A stretch of DNA of 13,480 nucleotides, taken from Oscillibacter sp. GTDB lineage: Bacteria; Bacillota; Clostridia; Oscillospirales; Oscillospiraceae. Made by a program: the position numbers and the translations under genes. The first letter of the stretch is position 1. Every line of letters begins with the position of its first letter. The stretch is from contig JAAWIL010000037.1 in assembly GCA_022796315.1 (NCBI GenBank), positions 1-13,480 on the forward strand. Direction: 5' to 3'. Below, piece by piece: positions 6,586 to 13,480 of this stretch. Below the pieces are notes generated by a model. The model worked only from the letters and a program-made list of their open reading frames with translations. It ran no database searches and was not told the origin of the DNA.

Positions 6586-9500
6586 TCAGTGGACTTCCTC
6601 CGGCTCCGGCGTCTCCGCGCCGCGCTCCGGGCGCTTCTTCCTCCGGAACTTCCCCGGCAGGCTGTCGATCACGGAATAGAACACCGGCGTCAGCACCAGG
6701 GTGATGACCGTGGAGATGGCCATGCCGCTGATCATAACAATTCCCATGTCGCTCATCATCTCGTTGGTCTCCCCCACCCCCAGGGCCATAGGGACCATGG
6801 CCAGGATCGTGGTGAGGGTGGTCATCATGATGGGCCGGATGCGCAGGGGGCAGGCGTGGAGAATGGCCTCCTCCCGGGACTCCCCCATGCGGCGGCGCAC
6901 CTTGATGTACTCCACCAGGATGATGGAGTTGTTGACCACCGTGCCCGCCAGCATAATGAGGGCCACCAGGGAGATGACGGACAGGTCCTTTCCCGTCACC
7001 GGCAGGGCGAAGAGCGCCCCGGCAAAGGCCGCCGGCAGGATCAGCATCACGATCACCGGCATCAGGAAGGACTCAAACTGGGCCGCCAGCACGAAGTACA
7101 CCAGGCCCATGGCCACCAGCAGGGCCAGCAGCAGGTCTGTGAAGCTCTCCATCATGTTGGAATAGCTGCCGCTGATCTCGGCGGTATAGCCCTCCGGCAG
7201 GCTGTACTCCTCCAGGATGGACCGGATGGACCGGGTCATGGCGGTGACGTCCCCGCTGATGGTATCGCCGGTCACGCTGACCTGCCGGGACTGATTCACC
7301 CGGGTGATGGTCTGGGGCTCCTGGACCACGGCCACCTCCGCCACGGAGCTCAGGGGCACCGTGCCGCCGAAGTTGGAGGGAATGGCCATGGACCGCAGGG
7401 CGCTCAGGCTCTCCCCGGCCTTGCCGCTTCCCCGGACCACCACGTCCAGCTCCCGGTTGTCGATGGTGACGGTGGTGGCCGTGGCGCCGGTGAGCTCCGA
7501 GCGGACGGCGGCGCCCACGGCGGCGGCGGTGAGGCCGTACTGGGCGGCGGCCTCCCGGTTCAGCGTCACCTTCACCTGGGGCACCCGCCGGGCCAGAGAG
7601 CTCTGGACATCGACGGCGTCCGGCAGGCTGCCGATCTCCTTGGCCAGGTCCTCGGCGATCATGGTCAGGGTCTCATAGTCGTTTCCGGTGATCTCCACAT
7701 TGATGTCCTCGCCGCTGACCATTCCCATGGAGCTGGAGGCGCTGACGGTGATCTCACAGCCGGCGATGTCCTGGAGACAGGGCCGGAGGCTGTCGGTGAT
7801 CTCAAAGCAGCTGCGGCTCCGCTCCCCCTTGGATACCAGATTCAGCATCATCGTGACAGACTCATCCTGGGCGATGTAGTAGATCTCCTCCAGCTCCGGC
7901 ACCTCCCGCTGGGCGATGGCGGTAATCCGGCTGGCAATGGCGGCGCTCTCGTCCGCCTGTGAGCCGATGGGCATACTGACGCTGATGGAGACCTGTCCCT
8001 GGTCCATATCCGGCATCATCACCAGGTTGGAGGCGAACACCGGCAGGGCCATGGCCGCCACCAGCCCCAGGGCGGCCAGCATTCCGGTCTTCAGGTGGTG
8101 GACGAAGTAGTCCAGCAGCCTCAGATAGAACCGGTACAGCCGCTCAATCCAGCGCCCCGCCCTGGCCGCCAGAGCGTTGGGCCGCTTCTCCGCCCGCTTC
8201 AGCTGCTGGCGGCGGATCTTCTCCTCGTCCAGCATCAGGTAGCACAGCAGCGGCACCAGGGTCAGCGCGATGGCCAGGGAGGCGAAGATCAGCGAGGCGA
8301 TGGTCAGGGCGAAGTCCCGGAACATCATGCCGGCGATGCCGCTGACGAAGCCCAGAGGCACAAACACCGCCTCGGTGGTCAGGGTGGAGGCCACCACCGA
8401 GGTCGTCACCTCCCGGGTTCCCTCCACGCAGGCGGTGAGGCGGTCCTTGCCCTCGGCGGCAAAGCGGTAGATGTTCTCCAGCACCACAATGGAGTTGTCC
8501 ACGATCATGCCCACGCCCATGGCCACGCCGCCCAGGGTCATCATGTTCAGCGTCAGGTCCATGGCGTTCATCAGCACGAACACCGCCAGGATGCACACCG
8601 GCATCGACACGGCAATGGTCATGGTGGCGCTGCCCCGGCGCAGGAACAAAAAGACCACGACGGCCGCCAGCAGCACGCCCTGGAGGATGTTCTGGAGGGC
8701 CGCGTCCACGGACAGGTTGATATACTCCGAGGCCAGATACGGCGTTGTGTAGGCCACGGCGGGATTCTTCTCATGGAGCTCCGCCAGCTTCGCCGCCACC
8801 GCGTCGGCCACCGCCGCCTCGTTGGCCCCGGACTGCTTGGAGACCTGGAGCACCACGCAGGCGGTGCCGTCCACCTCGGCGAAGGCGTCGGTGGCCTCCG
8901 TCTCCAGCGTCACATCCGCCACCTCCCGCAGCCGCACGGCGCCGCCGGTGGGCAGGGAGAGCAGCATGTTCTCCACGTCCTCCACCGACTGGAACTTGGC
9001 GTCTGTACTGACGGTGAGAGTCTTGGAGCCGTTCTGCATGTCGCCGCCGGGGTAGAGCAGGTTCTGTCCCGCCAGGAACTGGGAGACGTAGCTGTTGGAC
9101 AGCCCCAGGCCCGCCGCCCGGGCGGGGTCCACCTCCACGGCGATCCGCTGGGTTACGCCGCCGCTGACGGTGACCTGGGCCACGCCGTCAATCCGCTCCA
9201 GGGCCGGGGCCACGGTATTGTCCGCCAGGGTCTGGAGGACCGACAGGTCCTCGCCGGTGAGGGCCACCATGGCGGTGGGCATCAGCTCGCTCAGGTTCAG
9301 GTTCACGATCACCGGGTCCATGGCGTCCTCCGGCAGGCTCACCCGGTCAAACTGCTCCCGGAGCTTCGTGGCGGCGATGTCCAGGTCCGTGCCGTCCACG
9401 TAGGTGACCTGGAGCTGGCACATGCTGTCCGCCGAGGTGGAGGACACGGAGTCCACGCCGGAGACCGACATGACGGCGGACTCCAGGGGCCGGGTCACCA

Positions 9501-9684
9501 GCTCCTCAATGTCGCTGGGGTTGGCGCCGTTGTAGTAGCAGACCACCATGGCCATGGGGGCCTCCAGGTCCGGCATCAGGGCCAGCTGCAGCTGGGTGGT
9601 GAAGATGACGCCGAACACGGAGATCATAATCACCGCCAGGAGCGTGGCCACCTTGTGCTGGATACAGAATTTTGAAAGGCTCAT
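6586..9684 (-). CDS. RND-family efflux transporter permease (AcrB/SwrC-like)
   Basis: A 1032-residue inner (cytoplasmic) membrane pump of the resistance-nodulation-division family, HAE-type. The internal duplication is plain: segment 1 near residues 10-32 and the N-half helices at 332-485; the C-half helices at 533-552 and about 850-1005. The two large loops (33-331 and 553-849) form the substrate porter and docking domains. The helix-4 motif reads G-M-I-V-D-N-S-I-V-V, so Asp396 matches AcrB Asp407 while Asn397 replaces Asp408. In helix 10, V-V-N-N-S-I (916-921) puts Asn918 at the AcrB Lys940 position. The start overlaps the adaptor stop by 4 bases (ATGA). Energy coupling is presumably proton motive force; substrates cannot be deduced. 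Full length, with no frameshift seen. Confidence 0.93.
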   Translation of the reverse strand: MSLSKFCIQHKVATLLAVIMISVFGVIFTTQLQLALMPDLEAPMAMVVCYYNGANPSDIEELVTRPLESAVMSVSGVDSVSSTSADSMCQLQVTYVDGTDLDIAATKLREQFDRVSLPEDAMDPVIVNLNLSELMPTAMVALTGEDLSVLQTLADNTVAPALERIDGVAQVTVSGGVTQRIAVEVDPARAAGLGLSNSYVSQFLAGQNLLYPGGDMQNGSKTLTVSTDAKFQSVEDVENMLLSLPTGGAVRLREVADVTLETEATDAFAEVDGTACVVLQVSKQSGANEAAVADAVAAKLAELHEKNPAVAYTTPYLASEYINLSVDAALQNILQGVLLAAVVVFLFLRRGSATMTIAVSMPVCILAVFVLMNAMDLTLNMMTLGGVAMGVGMIVDNSIVVLENIYRFAAEGKDRLTACVEGTREVTTSVVASTLTTEAVFVPLGFVSGIAGMMFRDFALTIASLIFASLAIALTLVPLLCYLMLDEEKIRRQQLKRAEKRPNALAARAGRWIERLYRFYLRLLDYFVHHLKTGMLAALGLVAAMALPVFASNLVMMPDMDQGQVSISVSMPIGSQADESAAIASRITAIAQREVPELEEIYYIAQDESVTMMLNLVSKGERSRSCFEITDSLRPCLQDIAGCEITVSASSSMGMVSGEDINVEITGNDYETLTMIAEDLAKEIGSLPDAVDVQSSLARRVPQVKVTLNREAAAQYGLTAAAVGAAVRSELTGATATTVTIDNRELDVVVRGSGKAGESLSALRSMAIPSNFGGTVPLSSVAEVAVVQEPQTITRVNQSRQVSVTGDTISGDVTAMTRSIRSILEEYSLPEGYTAEISGSYSNMMESFTDLLLALLVAMGLVYFVLAAQFESFLMPVIVMLILPAAFAGALFALPVTGKDLSVISLVALIMLAGTVVNNSIILVEYIKVRRRMGESREEAILHACPLRIRPIMMTTLTTILAMVPMALGVGETNEMMSDMGIVMISGMAISTVITLVLTPVFYSVIDSLPGKFRRKKRPERGAETPEPEEVH

Positions 9685-10847
9685 GCGTCCTCCCCGCTCA
9701 CAATCCGCACGGCGTCGCCGTCATGGAGGTAGGCCTGGCCCACGGTCACCAGCTGCTGGCCCTCCTTCAGGCCGGAGAGCACCTCCGTGACGCCGCTGCC
9801 GGTGAGGCCGGTGATCACCTCCAGATACTTGGCGGCATCATTTTCCACCACGTAGACATACTGGGTCTCCCCGCTGGTCAGAATGGCCTCCGTGGGCACC
9901 ACCAGGGTGTTCTGGGAGACATCGGTGTGGAAGGTCACGTCGGCGAACATGCCGGAGAGCAGCCCGCCGGTCTCCGCCGGGACGGCCAGGGTCACCGTGT
10001 AGAGCTTGGTCTGGAAATTGGCCGCCCGCTCCACGGAGCGGATCGCCGCCGTAAAGCTCTGGTTCGCGGCGCTGACCTCCACGTCCGCCGTGTCCCCGAT
10101 GGAGAGCTTGGGCACCAGGGCCTCGGACACGGAGACCGTCACCTTCATCTGGTCCGCCCCATCAATGACCGCCAGGGGCAGCGAGTTGGAGATGTAGCTG
10201 TTCTCCACGGCGTTCATGGTCACCAGGGTCCCCGTCATGGGCGCGATGACGTTGCCGGCGGTATCCACGTGCTCCAGGGCCAGGTCCAGCTGCTCCACGC
10301 CGCTGCGGGCGTTCTGGATGCCCGCCTCCAGCTGGGCCAGGGTGGCGCTCCGTCCGGCCTCGGCGGTCTGGTAGTTCAGCTCCGCCTGGTCCACCTCCAG
10401 CTGGGAGGCCGCGCCGATCTCAAAGAGGGCCTTGGTGTTGGTCACGTTGTCCGCCGCCAGCCGGACCTGCTGGTCCAGAATCCCCTTCTGATCCTGATAG
10501 CTCTGGACGGCGGCGTCATAGCTGATGCGGGCGGCGTTGTAGCCCGAGAGGGCGCTGCCCAGCTCCAGGGTGCAGAGGATCTCCCCCGCCTGCACCTGGT
10601 CCCCGGCGCCAAAGTACACGGCGGTACACTTCGCCGGGCTGGAGATCAGGATGGTGGACTCATTGTCCGCCGAGATCTGGCCAGAGACCTGGTTCTCCGC
10701 GGCAATGGTGCTGGGGAGCACGGTCTGGACCTGGACGGCCACGCCTGCGGCGGGCTCCGGGCTCTCCTCCGTCTCCCCGCCGCAGGCCGTGAGGGTGAGC
10801 AGAAGCGCGGCCGTCAGAAGCAGGGCCGCGATGCGGTGTTGTTTCAT
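9681..10847 (-). CDS. RND efflux periplasmic-adaptor-type (membrane fusion) lipoprotein
   Basis: A 388-residue HlyD/AcrA-type adaptor. The signal peptide ends in a lipobox L-T-A-C with the lipidated Cys at residue 22. Two half-lipoyl segments lie at about 66-100 and 198-230 (I-A-P-M-T-G-T-L in the second), flanking an alpha-helical coiled-coil hairpin at about 105-195. A beta-barrel domain (about 232-310) and a membrane-proximal domain with V-V-P-T-E-A-I-L (316-323) follow. In diderms such adaptors bridge the pump to an outer-membrane channel; here it would be anchored to the outer face of the cytoplasmic membrane. The ATG at 10847 was chosen over an in-frame TTG at 10865 because TTGGAGGG there is the ribosome site itself. 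It lies 19 bases after the TolC-like gene and overlaps the pump gene by 4. Confidence 0.92.
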   Translation of the reverse strand: MKQHRIAALLLTAALLLTLTACGGETEESPEPAAGVAVQVQTVLPSTIAAENQVSGQISADNESTILISSPAKCTAVYFGAGDQVQAGEILCTLELGSALSGYNAARISYDAAVQSYQDQKGILDQQVRLAADNVTNTKALFEIGAASQLEVDQAELNYQTAEAGRSATLAQLEAGIQNARSGVEQLDLALEHVDTAGNVIAPMTGTLVTMNAVENSYISNSLPLAVIDGADQMKVTVSVSEALVPKLSIGDTADVEVSAANQSFTAAIRSVERAANFQTKLYTVTLAVPAETGGLLSGMFADVTFHTDVSQNTLVVPTEAILTSGETQYVYVVENDAAKYLEVITGLTGSGVTEVLSGLKEGQQLVTVGQAYLHDGDAVRIVSGEDA

Positions 10848-10866
10848 AATCGTAGAACCCTCCAAA

Positions 10867-12303
10867 TTAGTTCAGGATGCCATGCTGCACAGCCCAGCAG
10901 TAGCTGTTGTAAGCGGAAAACAGGTCCCCGGCGGCACTGCGCACGGTGTTCTCCTGGGCCCGCAGGTCGTCCGCCGCCGTCAGCAGCGCGTTCTGGGAGA
11001 TGGTGCCCTGCTGGTACTTCAGCTCCGCCGCCGCGTAGGACTCCTGCTCACAGGCCAGGGAGACCTTGGCCGCCTCCCAGATCTGGCGGTAATCCTTCAC
11101 CTGAGCGTACAGGGTGCGGAATTTCAGCTCGTAGTTCTGGACGGTGTTGTTATATGTATACTGCGCCGCCTGCCAAGTGTACTTGGCGCTGCGGAACTCA
11201 TAGCGCTCCTCGTCATAGGCGTAGCTGGAGCCGGCGTCCTTGTAGTCGTCCCGCGCGTCCTCCAGGATCTTTCCGGCGTCGTAGAGCTCATAGCTCTTCT
11301 CTCTGGCGGCGGCCAGGTCCGTCTCCAGCTCCATGGCCTCCAGCTGGGCGTCCGTGACCTCCGGGACCTCTCCCAGCCGGATCTCCCCGGTCTGCTCCGC
11401 GCCGATCATCATCTCCAGCTGAACCTTGTAGTTCCTGATATTCATCCGCAGCGTGGCAAGGCCGCTCTCCAGGGACGTCCGGCCCGCCCGGACCTCCGAG
11501 AGCTGCATGGCGGAGATCTGCCCCAGGGTGTAGCGCAGCTCCATCTCCGTCACCGTGCGGTCCAGGGCCTCCAGCTGCCGGGCCAGGCCCGCCTCCTGGG
11601 TCTCCATGGCCGCGACGGCCACGTACAGCGCCTCCCCCGCCACCACCATCTGGTCCTGGAGGTGGTTCAGCTGGCGGATCACATCGGCGTTGTCCCGCTG
11701 CATGTCGCCGTCCTTGATGGACTCAAAGGTATCCCGCACGGCGTCATAGGCCTTGTCCAGCTGGTCATAGGCGCTGTGGTACTCGTAGTCGCTGTACCCC
11801 AGGTTCTGGCCCGTCTCCTCCTCCATGGACTTCAGGGCCCCCGACCCCAGCACCAGCTGCCACTGGGCCTTGGCGATCTGGTTCAGCTGCAAGCGCAGAT
11901 CCTCGTAGAGATCCTCGTAGTCGATCTCCTCCAGGGTCCGCACGCTCTGCTCCAGGGTCAGAATCTGGAGGTTGTTCTCCCGCATCCGGCGCTCCATGTT
12001 GGCAAAGCTCACCTGGCCCACCGCGTCGGGCTCAATGGCGACGCTCTCCTCCAGGTCCGGCCCCGCCAGCGCGGGGGGCTCCGGCTCCTCCGGGTTTTCC
12101 GGGTCTTCCGGATTCTCCGGGTTCTCCGAATCCTCCTGGTTCTCCGTCTCCCCGGCGTCCTCCGCTCCGGCGGACTCCCCGGACACCTGGGGCGCCTCCC
12201 CGGTCTCGCCGGCCTTGGGCGGCTCCTCCGCCAGGGCGGACACGCCGCACACCGACGCCATCAGCGCCAGCATCACCAGCAGGGCTGTCAATCTCCTCTT
12301 CAT
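10867..12303 (-). CDS. TolC family (outer-membrane-efflux-like) protein
   Basis: A 478-residue secreted protein of the TolC/OEP family. A signal peptide (1-25, basic start, hydrophobic core, A-L-A cleavage site) is followed by a highly acidic linker rich in Glu, Pro, Asn and Gly (26-80), then long heptad-like helices. The C-terminal repeat (E-L-K-Y-Q-Q-G-T-I-S ... L-L-T-A-A-D-D-L ... A-A-G-D-L-F-S-A-Y) has the family's typical pattern. Beta-strand segments of a membrane barrel are not obvious by eye. The ATG at 12303 has AAGGAGG 5-7 bases upstream and overlaps the tetR stop (ATGA). In diderms this protein is the exit duct of RND pumps. In a single-membrane host it may span the cell wall or help assembly; this is inference. 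Confidence 0.82.
   Translation of the reverse strand: MKRRLTALLVMLALMASVCGVSALAEEPPKAGETGEAPQVSGESAGAEDAGETENQEDSENPENPEDPENPEEPEPPALAGPDLEESVAIEPDAVGQVSFANMERRMRENNLQILTLEQSVRTLEEIDYEDLYEDLRLQLNQIAKAQWQLVLGSGALKSMEEETGQNLGYSDYEYHSAYDQLDKAYDAVRDTFESIKDGDMQRDNADVIRQLNHLQDQMVVAGEALYVAVAAMETQEAGLARQLEALDRTVTEMELRYTLGQISAMQLSEVRAGRTSLESGLATLRMNIRNYKVQLEMMIGAEQTGEIRLGEVPEVTDAQLEAMELETDLAAAREKSYELYDAGKILEDARDDYKDAGSSYAYDEERYEFRSAKYTWQAAQYTYNNTVQNYELKFRTLYAQVKDYRQIWEAAKVSLACEQESYAAAELKYQQGTISQNALLTAADDLRAQENTVRSAAGDLFSAYNSYCWAVQHGILN
12073..12146 (-). repeat. Short tandem repeat coding the Glu-Asn/Asp-Pro linker of the TolC-like protein
   Basis: About eight degenerate units of 9 bases, coding triplets such as Glu-Asn-Pro and Glu-Asp-Pro, cover residues 53-77 of the TolC-like protein. 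Units differ by single bases, so the array has diverged but could still change length by slippage in steps of three residues without breaking the frame. Confidence 0.7.
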
Positions 12304-12941
12304 GGGTTCCTCCTTATTGATGTATTGGCGGCCCGCTCCGGAAGCAGGCACCCGTATTGGATGATCTCCAGCTGGGCCTCCATCTCCTGGCGGAACTCCG
12401 CCATCCGCTCCGGCTGGAGCAGGGTATCCATCAGGCTCCGGCCCAGTACGCCCAGGGTCATCAAAAACACCCTGCGCACGTAGGCCTTATCCTGCCGGGC
12501 CAGGCTGGACACGCGGATCTTCTCCATCAGCTCCGGGGGAACCTCAGACTGGAGCATCCCCGCCATCAGCTTTTGCAGGTCGATCCCCGGGTTGACCTGC
12601 AGCACCTGAAAGCACCGGACCATCAGAGGCCGGGGCTCCTCACAGCGGACAATCTCGTCATACACCGCCATTTGCAGCTGAAAGATGTCCCCGTCCGTCT
12701 GGCGGAGCAGATCCCCGAAAAACCCCACCACGCACACCTTGACGTCCTCCAGCAGGTAGAGGAACAGCTCCTCCTTCCCGGCGAAGTACTGATAAAAGCT
12801 GCCCCGGGGGATGCCCGCCTGGCGGACAATCTGATTGATGGAGGCGTCCGCAAACTTGACACGGGTGAATTCGGCCCAGGCCGCTTCCATGAAGCGGCCT
12901 CGCTTCTCCTCCGGCAGCCGGAGGAAGGTTTCCGTCGGCAC
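12300..12941 (-). CDS. TetR/AcrR family transcriptional regulator
   Basis: A 213-residue one-component regulator. The N-terminal helix-turn-helix is canonical: I-N-Q-I-V-R-Q-A-G-I-P-R-G-S-F-Y-Q-Y-F at residues 35-53, followed by K-E-E-L-F. The remaining all-helical domain should bind an inducer and dimerise. The start is a GTG at 12941: AAGGAG lies 8 bases upstream and the protein then begins P-T-E-T-F-L-R-L-P-E-E-K-R, the usual N-terminus of such regulators. The upstream ATG at 12995 lies in the operator, near or before the transcript start, and can be excluded. It is the first gene of the efflux operon, overlaps the TolC-like gene by 4 bases, and most likely represses its own operon through the two palindromes at its promoter. 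The inducer is unknown. Confidence 0.92.
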   Translation of the reverse strand: MPTETFLRLPEEKRGRFMEAAWAEFTRVKFADASINQIVRQAGIPRGSFYQYFAGKEELFLYLLEDVKVCVVGFFGDLLRQTDGDIFQLQMAVYDEIVRCEEPRPLMVRCFQVLQVNPGIDLQKLMAGMLQSEVPPELMEKIRVSSLARQDKAYVRRVFLMTLGVLGRSLMDTLLQPERMAEFRQEMEAQLEIIQYGCLLPERAANTSIRRNP

Positions 12942-12963
12942 GCGCTCAGCTCCTTCCAAACAA

Positions 12964-12995
12964 TGACACGTTGTCACAAAATGACAGGCTGTCAT
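12964..12995. promoter_or_regulatory. Tandem TetR-type operator (two TGACA-N3-TGTCA palindromes)
   Basis: Two near-identical palindromes, TGACACGTTGTCA (12964-12976) and ATGACAGGCTGTCAT (12981-12995), have centres 18 bp apart. They start right after the -10 box and cover the transcript start and early leader of the tetR gene. This is the arrangement expected for repression by two dimers of the encoded TetR protein. Binding itself is inferred. Confidence 0.85.
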
Positions 12996-12997
12996 TT

Positions 12998-13026
12998 ATT
13001 ATAGGCAGGCTCCCGCGCCCTGTCAA
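12998..13026 (-). promoter_or_regulatory. Exact-consensus sigma-A promoter of the tetR-RND operon
   Basis: On the minus strand, TTGACA (13021-13026) and TATAAT (12998-13003) are both exact matches to consensus with the ideal 17-base spacer. Transcription would start near 12991, inside the first operator palindrome. Such a strong promoter under a repressor suggests the operon is normally shut and highly inducible. Confidence 0.92.
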
Positions 13027-13236
13027 CCGTCTTTTCGTTCAGGACCTGTGAATATTCCATGAACGCCGGGACCGCCCCCCCTCCGGGCGCCGCCCGGATC
13101 TCCGCCCTTCTTTGTTACAACTGTCCGCAAGTACCGCTCCTATTTATATATCCGCAAACCCGTTGGTTCCAGGCTGGCAGACCGCCCTAGATTCTGGATC
13201 GTTTGTTACAACCACGTTACAAAACAGGTATGTTTA
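13027..13236. other. Intergenic region between the two divergent promoters
   Basis: No gene is supported here. A 7-bp hairpin (13082-13088 with 13092-13098, TCCGGGC/GCCCGGA) sits in a C-rich run without a following T-tract, so it is not a clear terminator. The sequence TTTGTTACAAC occurs at 13111-13121 and again at 13202-13212, with a third GTTACAA core at 13216-13222, 11 bases after the second core. These lie just upstream of the plus-strand promoter and could bind a regulator. Confidence 0.5.
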
Positions 13237-13266
13237 TTGACTTTCGCGCAAACGGCGTGTTATGAT
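13237..13266 (+). promoter_or_regulatory. Predicted promoter of the secreted-protein gene
   Basis: TTGACT (13237-13242), an 18-base spacer, and TATGAT (13261-13266) preceded by TGT (an extended -10). The start would be near 13273, giving a leader of about 140 nt before the ATG at 13412. Confidence 0.75.
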
Positions 13267-13272
13267 CATCAT

Positions 13273-13387
13273 GCAAAACGGAGGGCCGCTCCAATCCGGA
13301 GCAGATACGGGCCGGCTAGCCACGGTATGTGCGCCGGGCGGGACGCTTGTCCGACGTTTTGACAAAAAACTGGCGGCAAGACCGCCA
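13273..13387 (+). promoter_or_regulatory. Structured 5' leader, possible riboswitch or cis-regulatory RNA
   Basis: A 7-bp helix CAAAACG (13274-13280) with CGTTTTG (13355-13361) closes a branched fold. The fold contains hairpins 13288-13292 with 13298-13302, 13305-13308 with 13325-13328 (with inner GGC/GCC), and 13341-13344 with 13349-13352. The closing helix begins at the predicted transcript start. A further hairpin (13371-13376 with 13382-13387, TGGCGG/CCGCCA) stands just ahead of the ribosome site AAAAGGAGG. Its 3' closing strand GTTTT could instead pair with AAAAC at 13366-13370. No known riboswitch class was recognised; the c-di-GMP-I, ZTP, cobalamin and TPP core sequences are missing. 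Confidence 0.4.
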
Positions 13388-13411
13388 AATTCTAAAAGGA
13401 GGAAGACCCAA

Positions 13412-13480
13412 ATGAGAAAGTTCCTTTCTCTGGTGCTGGCGCTGGTCATGATGATGTCTCTTGTCACGATCAACGCCGGC
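13412..13480 (+). CDS. Secreted protein, 5' fragment; probably S-layer homology domain protein
   Basis: Only the first 23 codons are present. They encode a classic Sec signal peptide: M-R-K-F, a hydrophobic run L-S-L-V-L-A-L-V-M-M-M-S-L-V, and a start of the cleavage region (T-I-N-A-G). An AAAAGGAGG ribosome site ends 9 bases before the ATG. This exact style of signal peptide, M-R-K-x-L-S-L-V-L-A-L-V-M, is typical of SLH-domain and other surface proteins of Oscillospiraceae, but sugar-binding lipoproteins and other exported proteins can look similar, so the product is a guess. It has its own promoter and a structured leader and is divergent from the efflux operon. Confidence 0.5.
   Translation, partial: MRKFLSLVLALVMMMSLVTINAG

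Noticed and set aside
6589..9675. Long plus-strand open frames opposite the RND pump gene
   Set aside because: His/Gly/Gln-rich mirror frames of a well-conserved minus-strand gene, with no domain resemblance or start signals.
12942..12995. ATG at 12995 as the tetR start
   Set aside because: It lies in the operator palindrome at or before the predicted transcript start, has no ribosome site, and the extra residues do not look like the family. The GTG at 12941 has AAGGAG at correct spacing.
13082..13098. Terminator in the intergenic region
   Set aside because: The 7-bp GC hairpin has no T-run on either side and no gene reads into it from either direction.
13273..13361. c-di-GMP-I (GEMM) riboswitch before the secreted-protein gene
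   Set aside because: A GGGACGC string and the gene context suggested it, but the GGCAAACC-type entry, GNRA tetraloop and GCAAAGCC core are missing, so a class call is not supported.

Overview
The window reads as a chromosomal piece of a GC-rich anaerobic Firmicute, most like the Oscillospiraceae (Flavonifractor/Oscillibacter/Lawsonibacter type). The reasons are very GC-rich codon use, AGGAGG-type ribosome binding sites, sigma-A promoters, a MOSC/molybdopterin-binding protein pairing familiar from clostridia, a dispersed palindromic repeat of the kind common in this family, and a final gene with the signal peptide typical of their S-layer-homology proteins. The genus is inferred from these traits and was not tested.

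Positions 1-266 contain no credible gene but carry at least six clean hairpins, so they may encode a structured RNA of unassigned family. Positions 267-6426 hold a minus-strand molybdenum cofactor and molybdate uptake cluster. In transcription order it is moaA, moaC, a palindromic repeat, a MOSC-domain protein, a molybdopterin-binding protein, modA, modB, modC and moaB/mogA. MoaA and MoaC make cyclic pyranopterin monophosphate from GTP. ModABC imports molybdate. MoaB/MogA and the molybdopterin-binding protein probably act in adenylation or metal insertion. The MOSC protein probably handles sulfur or the finished cofactor. The MPT synthase genes (moaD, moaE) and a full-length moeA are not in the window. 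A sigma-A-type promoter for moaA lies at 6516-6543.

Positions 6546-12941 hold a second minus-strand operon: a TetR regulator, a TolC-like protein with an acidic Pro/Glu/Asn linker, a lipoprotein membrane-fusion adaptor and a 1032-residue RND pump. Genes overlap by 4 bases or are 19 bases apart, and the operon ends in a near-perfect intrinsic terminator. It starts at an exact-consensus promoter (TTGACA, 17-base spacer, TATAAT) followed at once by two TGACA-N3-TGTCA palindromes 18 bp apart. This is the expected layout for autorepression by the TetR protein. A complete tripartite RND set in an apparently single-membrane lineage is the most notable system here.

Positions 13004-13411 are intergenic. 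They hold three GTTACAA motifs, a plus-strand promoter and a leader of about 140 nt. The leader can fold into a branched structure closed by a 7-bp helix that begins at the predicted transcript start. It precedes the first 23 codons of a secreted, probably SLH-domain, protein cut off by the window end.

Every assignment comes from reading motifs in the sequence. No database or folding search was run.
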